Assembly (NCBI GenBank): GCA_040217795.1
Contig: JBEHWK010000121.1
Coordinates: 1 to 9,935, forward strand
Source of the DNA: Clostridium_T sp040217795
GTDB taxonomy: Bacteria; Bacillota; Clostridia; Clostridiales; Clostridiaceae
Length of the DNA: 9,935 nt
Direction: 5' to 3'
This document shows positions 1 to 7,065 of the stretch, one piece after another (within the stretch, counting starts at the first letter, position 1; each line of letters starts with the position of its first letter). The notes under the pieces were generated by a model that worked only from the letters and a program-made list of their open reading frames with translations, ran no database searches and was not told the DNA's origin. The translations under genes were made by a program, and so were the position numbers.

Positions 1-158
1 GGAAAATCAGGTGAAGTTCCCATAACAATCTTTCCACTTGCTTTTATTTTCTCAAGTGCTGTCTTATCTGCGTCCTTTTTGCCGCATGCCATTAATCCTA
101 ATGCCATGATTCCTGCTAAAGATATTGCTGCTATATTCTTAAATATTCCTTTTTTCAT
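1..158 (-). CDS. ABC transporter substrate-binding lipoprotein, N-terminal part only
   Basis: Only the first 52 codons are present; the gene continues off the left edge. The start ATG is at 158-156, preceded by a G-rich ribosome binding site (GGGGGGAA, about 8 bases upstream). The protein begins with a lysine-containing n-region and a hydrophobic stretch, followed by a lipobox-like LMAC with the lipidated cysteine at residue 25, so it should be an exported membrane-anchored lipoprotein. After the cysteine come a charged linker (GKKDADKTALEKIKASGK) and the strand IVMGTSPDFP. That is typical of the start of family 3 solute-binding domains, which feed polar amino acids to ABC importers. Ligand specificity cannot be judged from this fragment, and the transporter's membrane and ATPase subunits are outside the window. 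It has its own promoter, so it is probably not co-transcribed with helD. Substrate-binding role: fairly sure; amino acid ligand: inference. Confidence 0.8.
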   Translation of the reverse strand, partial: MKKGIFKNIAAISLAGIMALGLMACGKKDADKTALEKIKASGKIVMGTSPDF

Positions 159-197
159 GATAAGTTCCCCCCACGATATAAGTTCTCTATAGGGATG

Positions 198-227
198 ATT
201 ATACACTGTTTTTTAATATTTATGCAA
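198..227 (-). promoter_or_regulatory. Sigma-A-type promoter for the solute-binding lipoprotein gene
   Basis: On the minus strand the -35 hexamer TTGCAT (222-227) is followed by an 18-base spacer and a perfect -10 TATAAT (198-203). Transcription would start near position 191, giving a leader of about 30 bases. An AT-only inverted repeat (233-262) lies directly upstream of the -35. Confidence 0.65.
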
Positions 228-232
228 GGCAT

Positions 233-262
233 ATTTTAATTTTTTTGTATAAAAATTAAAAT
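233..262. repeat. Perfect 12-bp AT-only inverted repeat between helD and the lipoprotein gene
   Basis: ATTTTAATTTTT (233-244) and its exact complement AAAAATTAAAAT (251-262) flank a 6-base loop. In RNA from helD it would form a hairpin, but there is no U-run after the 3' arm on the minus strand, so it is not a textbook terminator. It ends 5 bases upstream of the -35 of the lipoprotein promoter, so a role as UP-like element or regulator site is equally possible. No better helD terminator was found in 263-352. Confidence 0.5.
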
Positions 263-352
263 TCATTAATAAACCCGGAAAACTTATGCTTTTCTTGTTC
301 ATTTTCTAAGAACAATAGCAAATTCTGTATAAAATTATGCATAATAATAAAT

Positions 353-2464
353 TTATTTTTGTATTTTTATGTTAACCAGTTGGTGAAGAGCTCTGGTGCA
401 CATGATATATTTAATCAGGTTGCCATTGGTTTTCTCTTCCGCTTCCTCTTCATCAAGGATTATCACCCCGTCAAATTCAAGTCCTTTTGCAAAATATGAA
501 GGAATCAGCACAACACCACCCTTATAAATGATATCTTCCTTATCAAAGACTACGTTGTTAACTTCCTCTTTTATCTGGTTACCTAAGTTCTTTAATCCTT
601 CTGCGCTTTTCTTTATTATAGCTATGCTTTCCAATCCATCCTGCTGCATTTCAAGAACTGACTTAATTATTAAATCCGGAAGGTATGAAGGAACAGTTTT
701 ATATTCCTGAACGCTTTTCCCGCTTCTTACCATAGGGATTATTTTCCCTTCGTGGAGGTACTTGTCTGCATATTCCATGATTTCATTTGTGGAACGGTAG
801 CTTTTATTAAGTGTAATTTCTTTTAATTTTCCGTCAAATATTTTTCCCAACTGAAGCATTGCAGGCTTCTCTTCCATCTTTATCAGTCTCTGATTTGAGT
901 CACCTAATATTGTAAAACTGTTACATCCCAGGTATTCCTTAATAGCCTTGAATTGAGTAAGTGAATAATCCTGTGCCTCATCTATAACCACATGTTTAAG
1001 ATCTCCTTTATACTTAGCCCCAAGAAGCTTAACCATCAGATACAGTATAGGTGCAAGGTCAGCCTGGCTCAACGGCTTGTATTCATTTATCCTGTTATAC
1101 AAGTCAGTTATTTCTTCAGGTTTTATAAAGGCATCCAGTTCATCCCTGGAATTCATTACTTCCCTTACTATTTCTCTTATCTTTATCCTTCTGCTGAACT
1201 CCAGGTTCAATTCCTCAAGTGCAAGTTCTTCCGGAGTAAGGCCTTTTTTGTATTCTGCTATTTCCTTATTTAACTGCCATACCCTTTCATCTCTTTTATT
1301 TTTGATTCTTGATGTGACTACCCTCTTGATCTTCTCGCTTCTTTTGAAAAGAGGCATGTATTTATAATCTTCATTGAAGAGTTTCTCAATCTCCTCTTTA
1401 GAATAAATAACTTCACCAAAATACTTAACGTCCTGTATTTTAAAATATTCCTTTTCAGACCTTTCGATAAAGTCATCCATAAAATCCGCAAAGACTGCTG
1501 AGTTTTTATATTTCACTTCATTTATGAAATCCTTGTCTCCCCTGTATATTCTTTCAATGTAGTTCTGAAAGTCCATAACTTCAATTCCCTTGATCTCATT
1601 AAGAGCAAAATTCACAAAAGTATCCTGCTTAACCCCTGACTCTCCAAGACTTGGCAGAACATGTGAAATGTATTCCATAAAGATATAGTTAGGGCCTAGA
1701 ATCATCACTTTTCCCTCAAGGATCTTTCTGAAATTATACAGAAGATATGCAATTCTATGCAGAGCAACAGTAGTTTTTCCACTTCCTGCCACACCATCTA
1801 CCATGATGTTGGTGTCTCTCCCCATTCTTATTATATCATCCTGTTCCTGCTGTATAGTCATTACAATGTCCTTAAGTTTATCAGAAGCATTTGAACTTAA
1901 GACCTTCTGAAGTATCTCATCCTTGACATCCACTGCAGAGTCAAATATCCCTTCCAGCTGTCCCTTTTTAACTATAATCTGCCTTCTCCCAAGAATATCT
2001 GTCTCCACTTCTCCCATCGGAGCCTGATAAGTTGCTTTTCCTAATGAGCCATGATAAAAAAGTGATGAAACAGGAGCTCTCCAGTCCACTATCACCGGCT
2101 CCATTTCCTCTTCGTCTGTCACCCCGAACCTACCTATATACAAGGTTTCCGGATAGTTTTCTTTTTCTTCAGCAAATGTAATCCTTCCGAAGTATGGGGA
2201 CTCCTTAAGCATAGTCATCTCTTTAAGCCTTCTGTCTATGCTCTTGAAGGCCTCTTCCTTCGAATACCTTTCATGGTCAAAAAACTCAATTACTGCATCC
2301 TCGTCATGTTTATATTCTTCTATGAATTTTTTTCTGTATTCAAGAATATATTCTGTAAGAGACTTCCTCTTTGCAATTCCTTTGAGAATTTCATCATTTA
2401 ATATTTTCAGAGTTTCCTCCAGCTTTCTTTTCTCAACTAAAAATTCCACATCTTTATTATCCAT
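353..2464 (-). CDS. helD: HelD-like superfamily 1 helicase / RNA polymerase recycling factor
   Basis: This 703-residue protein has the HelD/UvrD-like superfamily 1 layout. A charged helical N-terminus (residues 1-90) is likely the coiled-coil arm that enters RNA polymerase in characterised HelD proteins. Next is a conserved block with DWRAPVSSLFYH (127-138), then Walker A GVAGSGKT (224-231) followed by TVALHR. A helical insertion occupies about 300-470, followed by Walker B VVIDEAQD (492-499), motif III GDSNQ (521-525), motif IV LNKSYRST (552-559), and C-terminal motifs around AKGLEFDGV (659-667) and CTRAL (689-693). In Bacillus subtilis, HelD is an ATPase that binds core RNA polymerase and releases it from stalled complexes; that role is carried over by family. 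The length is slightly below the 774 residues of the B. subtilis protein. The start at 2464 is supported by GGTGA nine bases upstream (2474-2478). It follows ftsH behind a terminator and its own promoter. All ATPase motifs are intact. Confidence 0.88.
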   Translation of the reverse strand: MDNKDVEFLVEKRKLEETLKILNDEILKGIAKRKSLTEYILEYRKKFIEEYKHDEDAVIEFFDHERYSKEEAFKSIDRRLKEMTMLKESPYFGRITFAEEKENYPETLYIGRFGVTDEEEMEPVIVDWRAPVSSLFYHGSLGKATYQAPMGEVETDILGRRQIIVKKGQLEGIFDSAVDVKDEILQKVLSSNASDKLKDIVMTIQQEQDDIIRMGRDTNIMVDGVAGSGKTTVALHRIAYLLYNFRKILEGKVMILGPNYIFMEYISHVLPSLGESGVKQDTFVNFALNEIKGIEVMDFQNYIERIYRGDKDFINEVKYKNSAVFADFMDDFIERSEKEYFKIQDVKYFGEVIYSKEEIEKLFNEDYKYMPLFKRSEKIKRVVTSRIKNKRDERVWQLNKEIAEYKKGLTPEELALEELNLEFSRRIKIREIVREVMNSRDELDAFIKPEEITDLYNRINEYKPLSQADLAPILYLMVKLLGAKYKGDLKHVVIDEAQDYSLTQFKAIKEYLGCNSFTILGDSNQRLIKMEEKPAMLQLGKIFDGKLKEITLNKSYRSTNEIMEYADKYLHEGKIIPMVRSGKSVQEYKTVPSYLPDLIIKSVLEMQQDGLESIAIIKKSAEGLKNLGNQIKEEVNNVVFDKEDIIYKGGVVLIPSYFAKGLEFDGVIILDEEEAEEKTNGNLIKYIMCTRALHQLVNIKIQK

Positions 2465-2490
2465 CTAAAAGTTTCACCGTCCTTACAGCG

Positions 2491-2514
2491 TAAAAAAGTT
2501 TCCCTAAGGAAACT
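2491..2514 (-). terminator. Rho-independent terminator of the DUF3006-lepB-ftsH operon
   Basis: Reading the minus strand, AGTTTCC (2514-2508), loop TTAG and GGAAACT (2503-2497) form a perfect 7-bp stem whose final T begins a run of Ts extending to 2492. It sits 30 bases after the ftsH stop, as expected for an operon terminator. Confidence 0.8.
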
Positions 2515-2543
2515 ATTTTACACTTAATTATTTATTTTTACAA
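2515..2543 (-). promoter_or_regulatory. Candidate helD promoter overlapping the ftsH terminator region
   Basis: On the minus strand TTGTAA (2538-2543), directly after the ftsH stop codon, is followed by exactly 17 bases and TAAAAT (2515-2520). The predicted start of transcription near 2508 falls inside the ftsH terminator hairpin, so new helD transcripts would lack the 5' arm and not form it. Both hexamers are imperfect, so confidence is moderate. Confidence 0.45.
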
Positions 2544-4535
2544 CTATTGTTCAGATGTATCAGTACCCTCAGTTTTTTCAGCCTCCTGAGACTTGCCAGC
2601 CTCTTCCGGATTATCTGAATCTTCTAAGGTACAAGCATCTTCAGACTTGCTTTTTGCGTAGATGGCTTTTCTTGCCTCTTCCCTTAATTCTCTTTCCTTG
2701 TCTTTCTCTTCTTTCAGGACCTTAAGCTCAGGATATTTTTCAAATACAATTTCCATGAACTCATCACCCATAAGAGTTTCTTTATCAAGCAGTGTTTCTG
2801 CTATCTTTGAAAGCAGATCCCTGTTGTCTCCCAGAAGCTCCAATGCCTGTTTATGGCATCCTTTGATTATCTTCAGGGTTTCCTCATCGACTCTTGTCAT
2901 AGTTTCTTCAGAACAATTTGCCACATTTCTTCCGTCAAGATATCTGTTTCTTACATTTTCAAGAGCCATCATGTCGAAGGTGTCTGACATTCCATATAAT
3001 GCAACCATGCTTCTTGCTGACTGGGTAGCTCTTTCAATATCATTTGAAGCACCTGTTGAAATCAGGCTGAATTCCACTTCTTCAGCAGCTCTTCCTCCAA
3101 GCATCACTGTTATCTGATCCAATAATTCATCCTTTGAAACCAGATATTTTTCTTCTTCAGGCAATTGCATTGTATATCCCAAAGCCCCCATTGTTCTCGG
3201 TACTATTGTGATTTTATGTACAGGATCTGTATTTTTTAACAATGCAGCAACCAACGCGTGTCCAACCTCGTGGAATGCAACAATTTTCTTCTCCATAGGA
3301 GAAAGTATTCTGTCCTTCTTCTCTTTACCTGCAATGATAACTTCCACTGCTTCTTCCAGGTCTTCCTGCATTACAGCAGTTCTCTTATGTTTTACAGCTC
3401 TTAACGCTGCTTCATTCACTATATTGGCCAGATCAGCCCCTACCGCTCCCGGAGTGCTTTTTGCTATTGCCTGAAGATCAACGTCTTCTCCAAGTTTAAC
3501 TCCCCTTGAGTGTACTTTCAATATTTCTTCCCTTCCAATTAAGTCAGGTCTGTCTACAATTACTCTTCTGTCAAATCTTCCTGGTCTTAACAGCGCTTTG
3601 TCCAATATTTCAGGTCTGTTTGTGGCTGCAAGTATAACTACACCTTTTGATGAATCAAATCCATCCATTTCAGAAAGAAGCTGATTAAGGGTCTGCTCCC
3701 TTTCATCATTTCCGCTGATGTTTCCTTCCCTGCTCTTACCTATTGCATCAATTTCATCTATGAATACTATGCAAGGTGCTTTTTCTTCTGCCTGCCTGAA
3801 AAGGTCTCTTACCCTTGATGCACCCATACCAACAAACATTTCAACGAAATCTGAACCTGACAGCGAGAAGAAAGGAACCTTGGCTTCTCCTGCAACTGCT
3901 CTTGCCAAAAGAGTTTTCCCTGTACCGGGAGGCCCTACCAGAAGTGCTCCCTTTGGAAGCTTTGCCCCTATTGCAGTATACTTTTCAGGCTTATGAAGAA
4001 AATCAACAATCTCCTTTAAGGATTCTTTTGCTTCTTCCTGCCCTGCTACATTTTCAAATGTAATTCCGGTCTGGTCTTCGGCATAAAGCTTTGCTGTATT
4101 TTTACCGAAGGACATAACTCCCCCGCCCATTTTCTTATCCATTTTCCCAAACATTATCTTACCTAAAAAGAAAAATAATGCTATAGGAAAAATCCACGAA
4201 AACAGGAATTCAACCAGCGGGAAACTATCCTGTTTTTTGCCGCCGTACTTTACTCCTGCATCATCTAATTCCTTAATTAGGTTAGGATCTCCAATATTTA
4301 CAGTATAAACAGTTTTTCCATAGTCCGCATTGTCCTTTACAGGGTAAATGTCAATTTGAGCTGTTTCAATTATTACCTGCTCAATCTGTTTATTATTAAG
4401 CATTGCTTTAAATTCATCGTAAGTCAATTCTTTAGTCATAAGAAGCGACCTTGAATAGTTAACCAATATTAATATTGAGATTGTAATCAACCCGTATATC
4501 AAAAGGTACTTCATTTTCTTATTGTCTTTAAACAT
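2544..4535 (-). CDS. ftsH: ATP-dependent zinc metalloprotease FtsH
   Basis: This 663-residue membrane-anchored AAA+ protease degrades damaged membrane proteins and regulatory proteins as a hexamer facing the cytoplasm. A first membrane segment at about residues 10-26, an extracytoplasmic domain to about 105, and a second segment at 108-128 match the family. The AAA domain shows Walker A GPPGTGKT (201-208), the pore loop MFVGMG (233-238), Walker B IVFIDEIDAIG (256-266) and the arginine-finger region around RPGRFDR (317-323). The zinc motif is HEVGH (422-426), and Asp499 in ASNDIE is the likely third zinc ligand. The C-terminus after about 630 is an acidic low-complexity tail. HEVGH instead of the commoner HEAGH is, from memory, typical of a second clostridial FtsH paralog, so another ftsH may exist elsewhere. 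AGAGGTGAG sits 8 bases before the start. It follows lepB by 30 bases and ends at a terminator. Confidence 0.97.
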   Translation of the reverse strand: MFKDNKKMKYLLIYGLITISILILVNYSRSLLMTKELTYDEFKAMLNNKQIEQVIIETAQIDIYPVKDNADYGKTVYTVNIGDPNLIKELDDAGVKYGGKKQDSFPLVEFLFSWIFPIALFFFLGKIMFGKMDKKMGGGVMSFGKNTAKLYAEDQTGITFENVAGQEEAKESLKEIVDFLHKPEKYTAIGAKLPKGALLVGPPGTGKTLLARAVAGEAKVPFFSLSGSDFVEMFVGMGASRVRDLFRQAEEKAPCIVFIDEIDAIGKSREGNISGNDEREQTLNQLLSEMDGFDSSKGVVILAATNRPEILDKALLRPGRFDRRVIVDRPDLIGREEILKVHSRGVKLGEDVDLQAIAKSTPGAVGADLANIVNEAALRAVKHKRTAVMQEDLEEAVEVIIAGKEKKDRILSPMEKKIVAFHEVGHALVAALLKNTDPVHKITIVPRTMGALGYTMQLPEEEKYLVSKDELLDQITVMLGGRAAEEVEFSLISTGASNDIERATQSARSMVALYGMSDTFDMMALENVRNRYLDGRNVANCSEETMTRVDEETLKIIKGCHKQALELLGDNRDLLSKIAETLLDKETLMGDEFMEIVFEKYPELKVLKEEKDKERELREEARKAIYAKSKSEDACTLEDSDNPEEAGKSQEAEKTEGTDTSEQ

Positions 4536-4565
4536 TTGTTTTTCTCACCTCTTTTTCTGTATCCT

Positions 4566-5099
4566 CTAATTTAAAAAACCAAATCTATTCAGAGGATATA
4601 CTCTTAATTGAGCTTTTCCCTTGATATCTTTTGCACTTATATATGGATTCACCCAATACCTGGCATCTTCGGAGTTAGCTCTGTTGTCCCCTAAAAAGAA
4701 AAACTTTCCTTCAGGAACCTGGAACTCTCCATTATAGTAAGAAGGATATATTACATATGATTCATCCTGTTTCGTACCATTAATGTATACCTCTCCTCCT
4801 TTGATCTGAATCTTATCACCTGGCAGCCCTATCAATCTTTTTATGAGTGTGTCCCCCAGTTCGCTTGAATAGAAAACTATGATATCACCACGCTTCAGAT
4901 TTTCTGTATTATACACTCTGGTTACAAAAAGCTGATCATTGACCTGCAGTGCAGGTTTCATTGATTCTGAAGGTATATATACCTTAAAGAGCAGAAACTT
5001 ATTTATTATCATAGTTGCCATTATGGCTAAAATAACAGGAACAACCCAATCATACACAATTTTCTTCAGTAATTGATTATTATCAGTTTTTACTTCCAT
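4566..5099 (-). CDS. lepB: Type I signal peptidase
   Basis: This 177-residue membrane serine protease cleaves signal peptides from exported proteins. There is a short cytoplasmic N-terminus, one membrane anchor (about residues 16-36), then box B PSESMKPAL with nucleophile Ser46, and LIKRLIGLPGD with general-base Lys87. GDNRANSEDAR (137-147) is the C-terminal conserved box. Length and architecture fit the small Gram-positive (SipS-type) enzymes. I chose the ATG at 5099 rather than a TTG four codons upstream, because the in-between GGGAGG (5104-5109) is a ribosome binding site and the ATG overlaps the upstream stop as TAATG, indicating translational coupling to the DUF3006 gene. It is followed by ftsH 30 bases later. 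One operon therefore makes a signal peptidase and a membrane quality-control protease, both acting at the cytoplasmic membrane. Identity is very secure. Confidence 0.96.
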   Translation of the reverse strand: MEVKTDNNQLLKKIVYDWVVPVILAIMATMIINKFLLFKVYIPSESMKPALQVNDQLFVTRVYNTENLKRGDIIVFYSSELGDTLIKRLIGLPGDKIQIKGGEVYINGTKQDESYVIYPSYYNGEFQVPEGKFFFLGDNRANSEDARYWVNPYISAKDIKGKAQLRVYPLNRFGFLN

Positions 5100-5314
5100 T
5101 ATTCCTCCCAAATTCCTTCTGTTAAATTATTTATTTCTTCTTCCCTCTCTTTTGTCAGGACTTCATCCACAACGTAATGTCCATTTTCCTGAATTATAAC
5201 TTTGCCGCTTTTTACATTTCCTCTTATCAATGAAATATCTATATCTGACATCTTGCCCTCAGGGTCTTCACAAACTGCAAAATCCCCCTCAATTCTATCG
5301 ATTATATATTTCAT
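5099..5314 (-). CDS. DUF3006 family small protein
   Basis: This 71-residue protein starts MKYIIDRIEGDFAVCE, the signature opening of DUF3006, a family of small soluble proteins of unknown function common in Bacillota. The N-terminal half (residues 1-50) reads as a run of beta strands (YIIDRIEGDFAVCE, DIDISLIRG, GKVIIQENGHYVVD), suggesting a small barrel. The C-terminal 20 residues are charged and probably helical (TKEREEEINNLTEGIWEE). There is no signal peptide and no membrane segment. AGGAG (5321-5325) lies 6 bases before the start, with a good promoter upstream. Its stop codon overlaps the lepB start (TAATG), so it is the first gene of a DUF3006-lepB-ftsH operon. The coupling hints at a role connected to export or the membrane, but that is inference only; the biochemical function is unknown. 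Confidence 0.87.
   Translation of the reverse strand: MKYIIDRIEGDFAVCEDPEGKMSDIDISLIRGNVKSGKVIIQENGHYVVDEVLTKEREEEINNLTEGIWEE
5104..5109 (-). promoter_or_regulatory. Ribosome binding site deciding the lepB start
   Basis: GGGAGG on the minus strand lies within the last codons of the DUF3006 gene, four bases before the ATG at 5099. The TAATG stop/start overlap (5097-5101) suggests that ribosomes finishing the upstream gene reinitiate on lepB. Confidence 0.75.
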
Positions 5315-5346
5315 ACTGCTCTCCTTTAAAAAAAATATTCTCTATC

Positions 5347-5375
5347 AGTATACCATTTCATAAGTTATATTTTAA
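5347..5375 (-). promoter_or_regulatory. Extended -10 promoter for the DUF3006-lepB-ftsH operon
   Basis: On the minus strand TATACT (5347-5352) is preceded by TGG, giving an extended -10 element, and by TTAAAA (5370-5375) with a 17-base spacer. It lies between the lysA terminator and the DUF3006 gene, which is where the operon promoter is expected. Confidence 0.65.
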
Positions 5376-5384
5376 CCTTTATTT

Positions 5385-5424
5385 ATAAAAAAAGAAATAA
5401 GATTCAGTTACAATTTACTGAATC
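5385..5424 (-). terminator. Rho-independent terminator of lysA
   Basis: On the minus strand GATTCAGT (5424-5417) and ACTGAATC (5408-5401) form a perfect 8-bp stem with an 8-base loop. It is followed by a T-rich tail that includes seven consecutive Ts. It lies 17 bases past the lysA stop codon. Confidence 0.8.
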
Positions 5425-5441
5425 CTATTTCATCATTAATT

Positions 5442-6734
5442 TTAGATTTCATTTTTTATTAAATCTTCATAACTTTCTCTTTTTACTATAACTCTTGCAC
5501 TTCCGTCCTTAACCATAACCACAGCTGGTCTTCCGTTCTTGTTATAATTATTGGCCATAGAATATCCATATGCACCTGTTGAGAATACAGCAAGAGTATC
5601 TCCGCTTTCTGTCTGAGGAATTAATGTATCATTAATTAAGATATCTCCTGATTCACAGCATTTTCCTGCTATAGTCACCTTGTCATCTGACTCTTTATCG
5701 ATTTTATTAACCAGCAGGCATCTGTATTCGGCGTTATATAGAGCAGGTCTTATATTATCTGTCATTCCGCCATCTACTGATACATATTTTCTTACTCCCG
5801 GAATTTCTTTTATTGCACCCACAGTATACAATGTTGTTCCTGCGTTAGCTATTATAGATCTTCCCGGTTCAATTGACAACACAGGCACTTCCATCTCAAG
5901 CTCTCTGCATACTTCATCAGCTTTTTTCAATATAGCTTCACAATATTCACTGGTTTCTCTAGGCTCATCTTCTTCAGTGTAATAAATTCCGAATCCTCCG
6001 CCTAAATCAAGTTCTGGAATTGTTATTCCTAATTCAGTCTTTACTTTCTTAAGCAGATTCATCATTACATCTACAGCATCCTCATATGGTTCGATATCAA
6101 AAATCTGTGATCCTATATGACAGTGAAGGCCGTTTAACTCAAGATTCTCAAGAGAAGCAGCTTTTTTTATTGCTTCAAATATCAAGTCTCCCACCGGCGC
6201 AAAACCAAACTTTGAGTCAATCTGGCCAGTTTTGATATACTCATGTGTATGTGCTTCGATTCCTGGAGTTATTCTTAAATATATCTTCTGGATTACTCCG
6301 TTTTCTTTTGCAATAGCGTTCAATTCATCCATTTCATACAGGTTATCAACAACAAAAGTTCCTACTCTGTTTTCAACACCCATACTCATTTCCTGAATTG
6401 TTTTGTTATTTCCGTGGAAGTATATCTTTTCAACCGGAAATCCTGCTTTTAATGCTGTATAAAGCTCTCCTCCTGAAACAACATCCAGGTTAAGTCCTTC
6501 TTCCTTCAGTATTCTGCACATTTCCAATGTTAAAAATGCTTTTCCTGCATAAGCTACTTTATTTCCTCTTTCTTCACATTTGAAGTTCTTATAGTAGTCT
6601 CTGCAGTTACTTCTTATATACTCCTCATCAAATACATATAATGGAGTTCCGTACTCTTTAGCCAAAGCACCAGCCTCAACCCCTCCAATATATAATTTAT
6701 TATCTTCGATTTTTGCAGTTCCAAACAGTTTCAT
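5442..6734 (-). CDS. lysA: Diaminopimelate decarboxylase
   Basis: This 430-residue PLP enzyme converts meso-diaminopimelate to L-lysine and CO2, the last step of lysine biosynthesis. It has the fold-type III organisation: an N-terminal alanine-racemase-like barrel and a C-terminal beta domain. Visible motifs are YAGKAF with Lys65 as the PLP Schiff-base lysine, HCHIGSQ (204-210), GGGFGI (245-250, cofactor phosphate contact), EPGRS (289-293), CESGD (360-364, with the catalytic Cys360 acting across the dimer) and GAYGYSMANNYN (387-398). The length is typical. AAGGGGG ends nine bases before the ATG at 6734. It has its own promoter, a lysine riboswitch leader and a terminator on each side, so it is a monocistronic gene controlled by its end product. 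No odd residues were seen. Identity is very secure. Confidence 0.97.
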   Translation of the reverse strand: MKLFGTAKIEDNKLYIGGVEAGALAKEYGTPLYVFDEEYIRSNCRDYYKNFKCEERGNKVAYAGKAFLTLEMCRILKEEGLNLDVVSGGELYTALKAGFPVEKIYFHGNNKTIQEMSMGVENRVGTFVVDNLYEMDELNAIAKENGVIQKIYLRITPGIEAHTHEYIKTGQIDSKFGFAPVGDLIFEAIKKAASLENLELNGLHCHIGSQIFDIEPYEDAVDVMMNLLKKVKTELGITIPELDLGGGFGIYYTEEDEPRETSEYCEAILKKADEVCRELEMEVPVLSIEPGRSIIANAGTTLYTVGAIKEIPGVRKYVSVDGGMTDNIRPALYNAEYRCLLVNKIDKESDDKVTIAGKCCESGDILINDTLIPQTESGDTLAVFSTGAYGYSMANNYNKNGRPAVVMVKDGSARVIVKRESYEDLIKNEI

Positions 6735-6762
6735 ATCTGATTTCCCCCTTAGTTATTTCCCC

Positions 6763-6791
6763 AAAATAAAAGTCACAGATAAATCTGTGAC
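6763..6791 (-). terminator. Leader terminator of the lysine riboswitch (expression platform)
   Basis: On the minus strand GTCACAGA (6791-6784), loop TTTA and TCTGTGAC (6779-6772) form a perfect 8-bp stem followed by TTTTATTTT. It lies between the riboswitch aptamer and the lysA ribosome binding site. A competing antiterminator is plausible: GACG-ATA (6841-6835), just after the aptamer, can pair with TAT-C-CGTC (6796-6789, one bulged C) and so take up the first bases of the terminator stem. The pairing scheme is inferred, not folded by program. Confidence 0.8.
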
Positions 6792-6834
6792 GGATAGAGT
6801 TCTTCTTTAGCAAGACATAGTAAAGCTATAGCTA

Positions 6835-7008
6835 TATCGTCCCTTGTAGCTCTCCACATTCCGTGACAATCATGCATATCTTATACACACAACCAGAGAT
6901 AATTTCTGCCGATCTTATCCCTTCGGCCATTTCTCCTTTCCCTGAAAATCAACGCCTGCCGGCTTCCTTCAGGTACTGATAGCAAACAGCGCCTCTACCC
7001 TAGGTATA
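6835..7008 (-). ncRNA. Lysine riboswitch (L box) controlling lysA
   Basis: The minus-strand leader carries the conserved lysine aptamer segments in order: AGAGGCGC (6996-6989 area), CAGTACC, GAAGG, GGCCGAAG (6921-6928), CTGGTTGTG (6888-6896), GTCACGGA (6861-6868 area) and GGAGAGCTAC (6855-6846). Closing helix P1 can form from GTAG/CTAC (6998-6995 with 6849-6846) plus CCT/AGG further out. The size of about 175 bases fits the class (Rfam lysine riboswitch, RF00168). In the known mechanism, lysine binding stabilises P1 and lets the downstream terminator form, shutting off transcription. Its place directly before lysA with an obvious terminator supports this. I recognised it by eye; no covariance search was run. 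Confidence 0.93.
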
Positions 7009-7030
7009 TTATATTCAACTTAATGATAAT

Positions 7031-7058
7031 ATGATAACACATTGCTTACTGTTGTCAA
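7031..7058 (-). promoter_or_regulatory. Strong promoter of the lysine riboswitch-lysA transcript
   Basis: On the minus strand a perfect -35 TTGACA (7053-7058), a 16-base spacer and TATCAT (7031-7036) preceded by TGT form an extended -10 promoter. The transcript would start near 7024, about 18 bases before the aptamer. The -35 is only 7 bases past the stop codon of the upstream TIM-barrel gene. Confidence 0.8.
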
Positions 7059-7065
7059 TATAAAT

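Noticed and set aside
295..315. Hairpin TTGTTC-loop-GAACAA after helD as a terminator
   Set aside because: The 6-bp stem is followed by a purine-rich sequence on the minus strand, not Ts.
334..345. Palindrome ATTATGCATAAT just after the helD stop as a terminator
   Set aside because: It has no loop and no U-run; a 12-base AT-rich palindrome alone is weak evidence for any function.
528..4063. Several plus-strand open frames of 60-151 codons inside helD and ftsH
   Set aside because: They are antisense to intact, motif-complete genes, have no convincing ribosome binding sites, and their serine- and leucine-rich composition is what the reverse strand of AT-rich coding DNA gives.
5680..5982. Plus-strand open frame of 100 codons within lysA
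   Set aside because: It is antisense to the conserved lysA coding region and has no ribosome binding site or recognisable motif.
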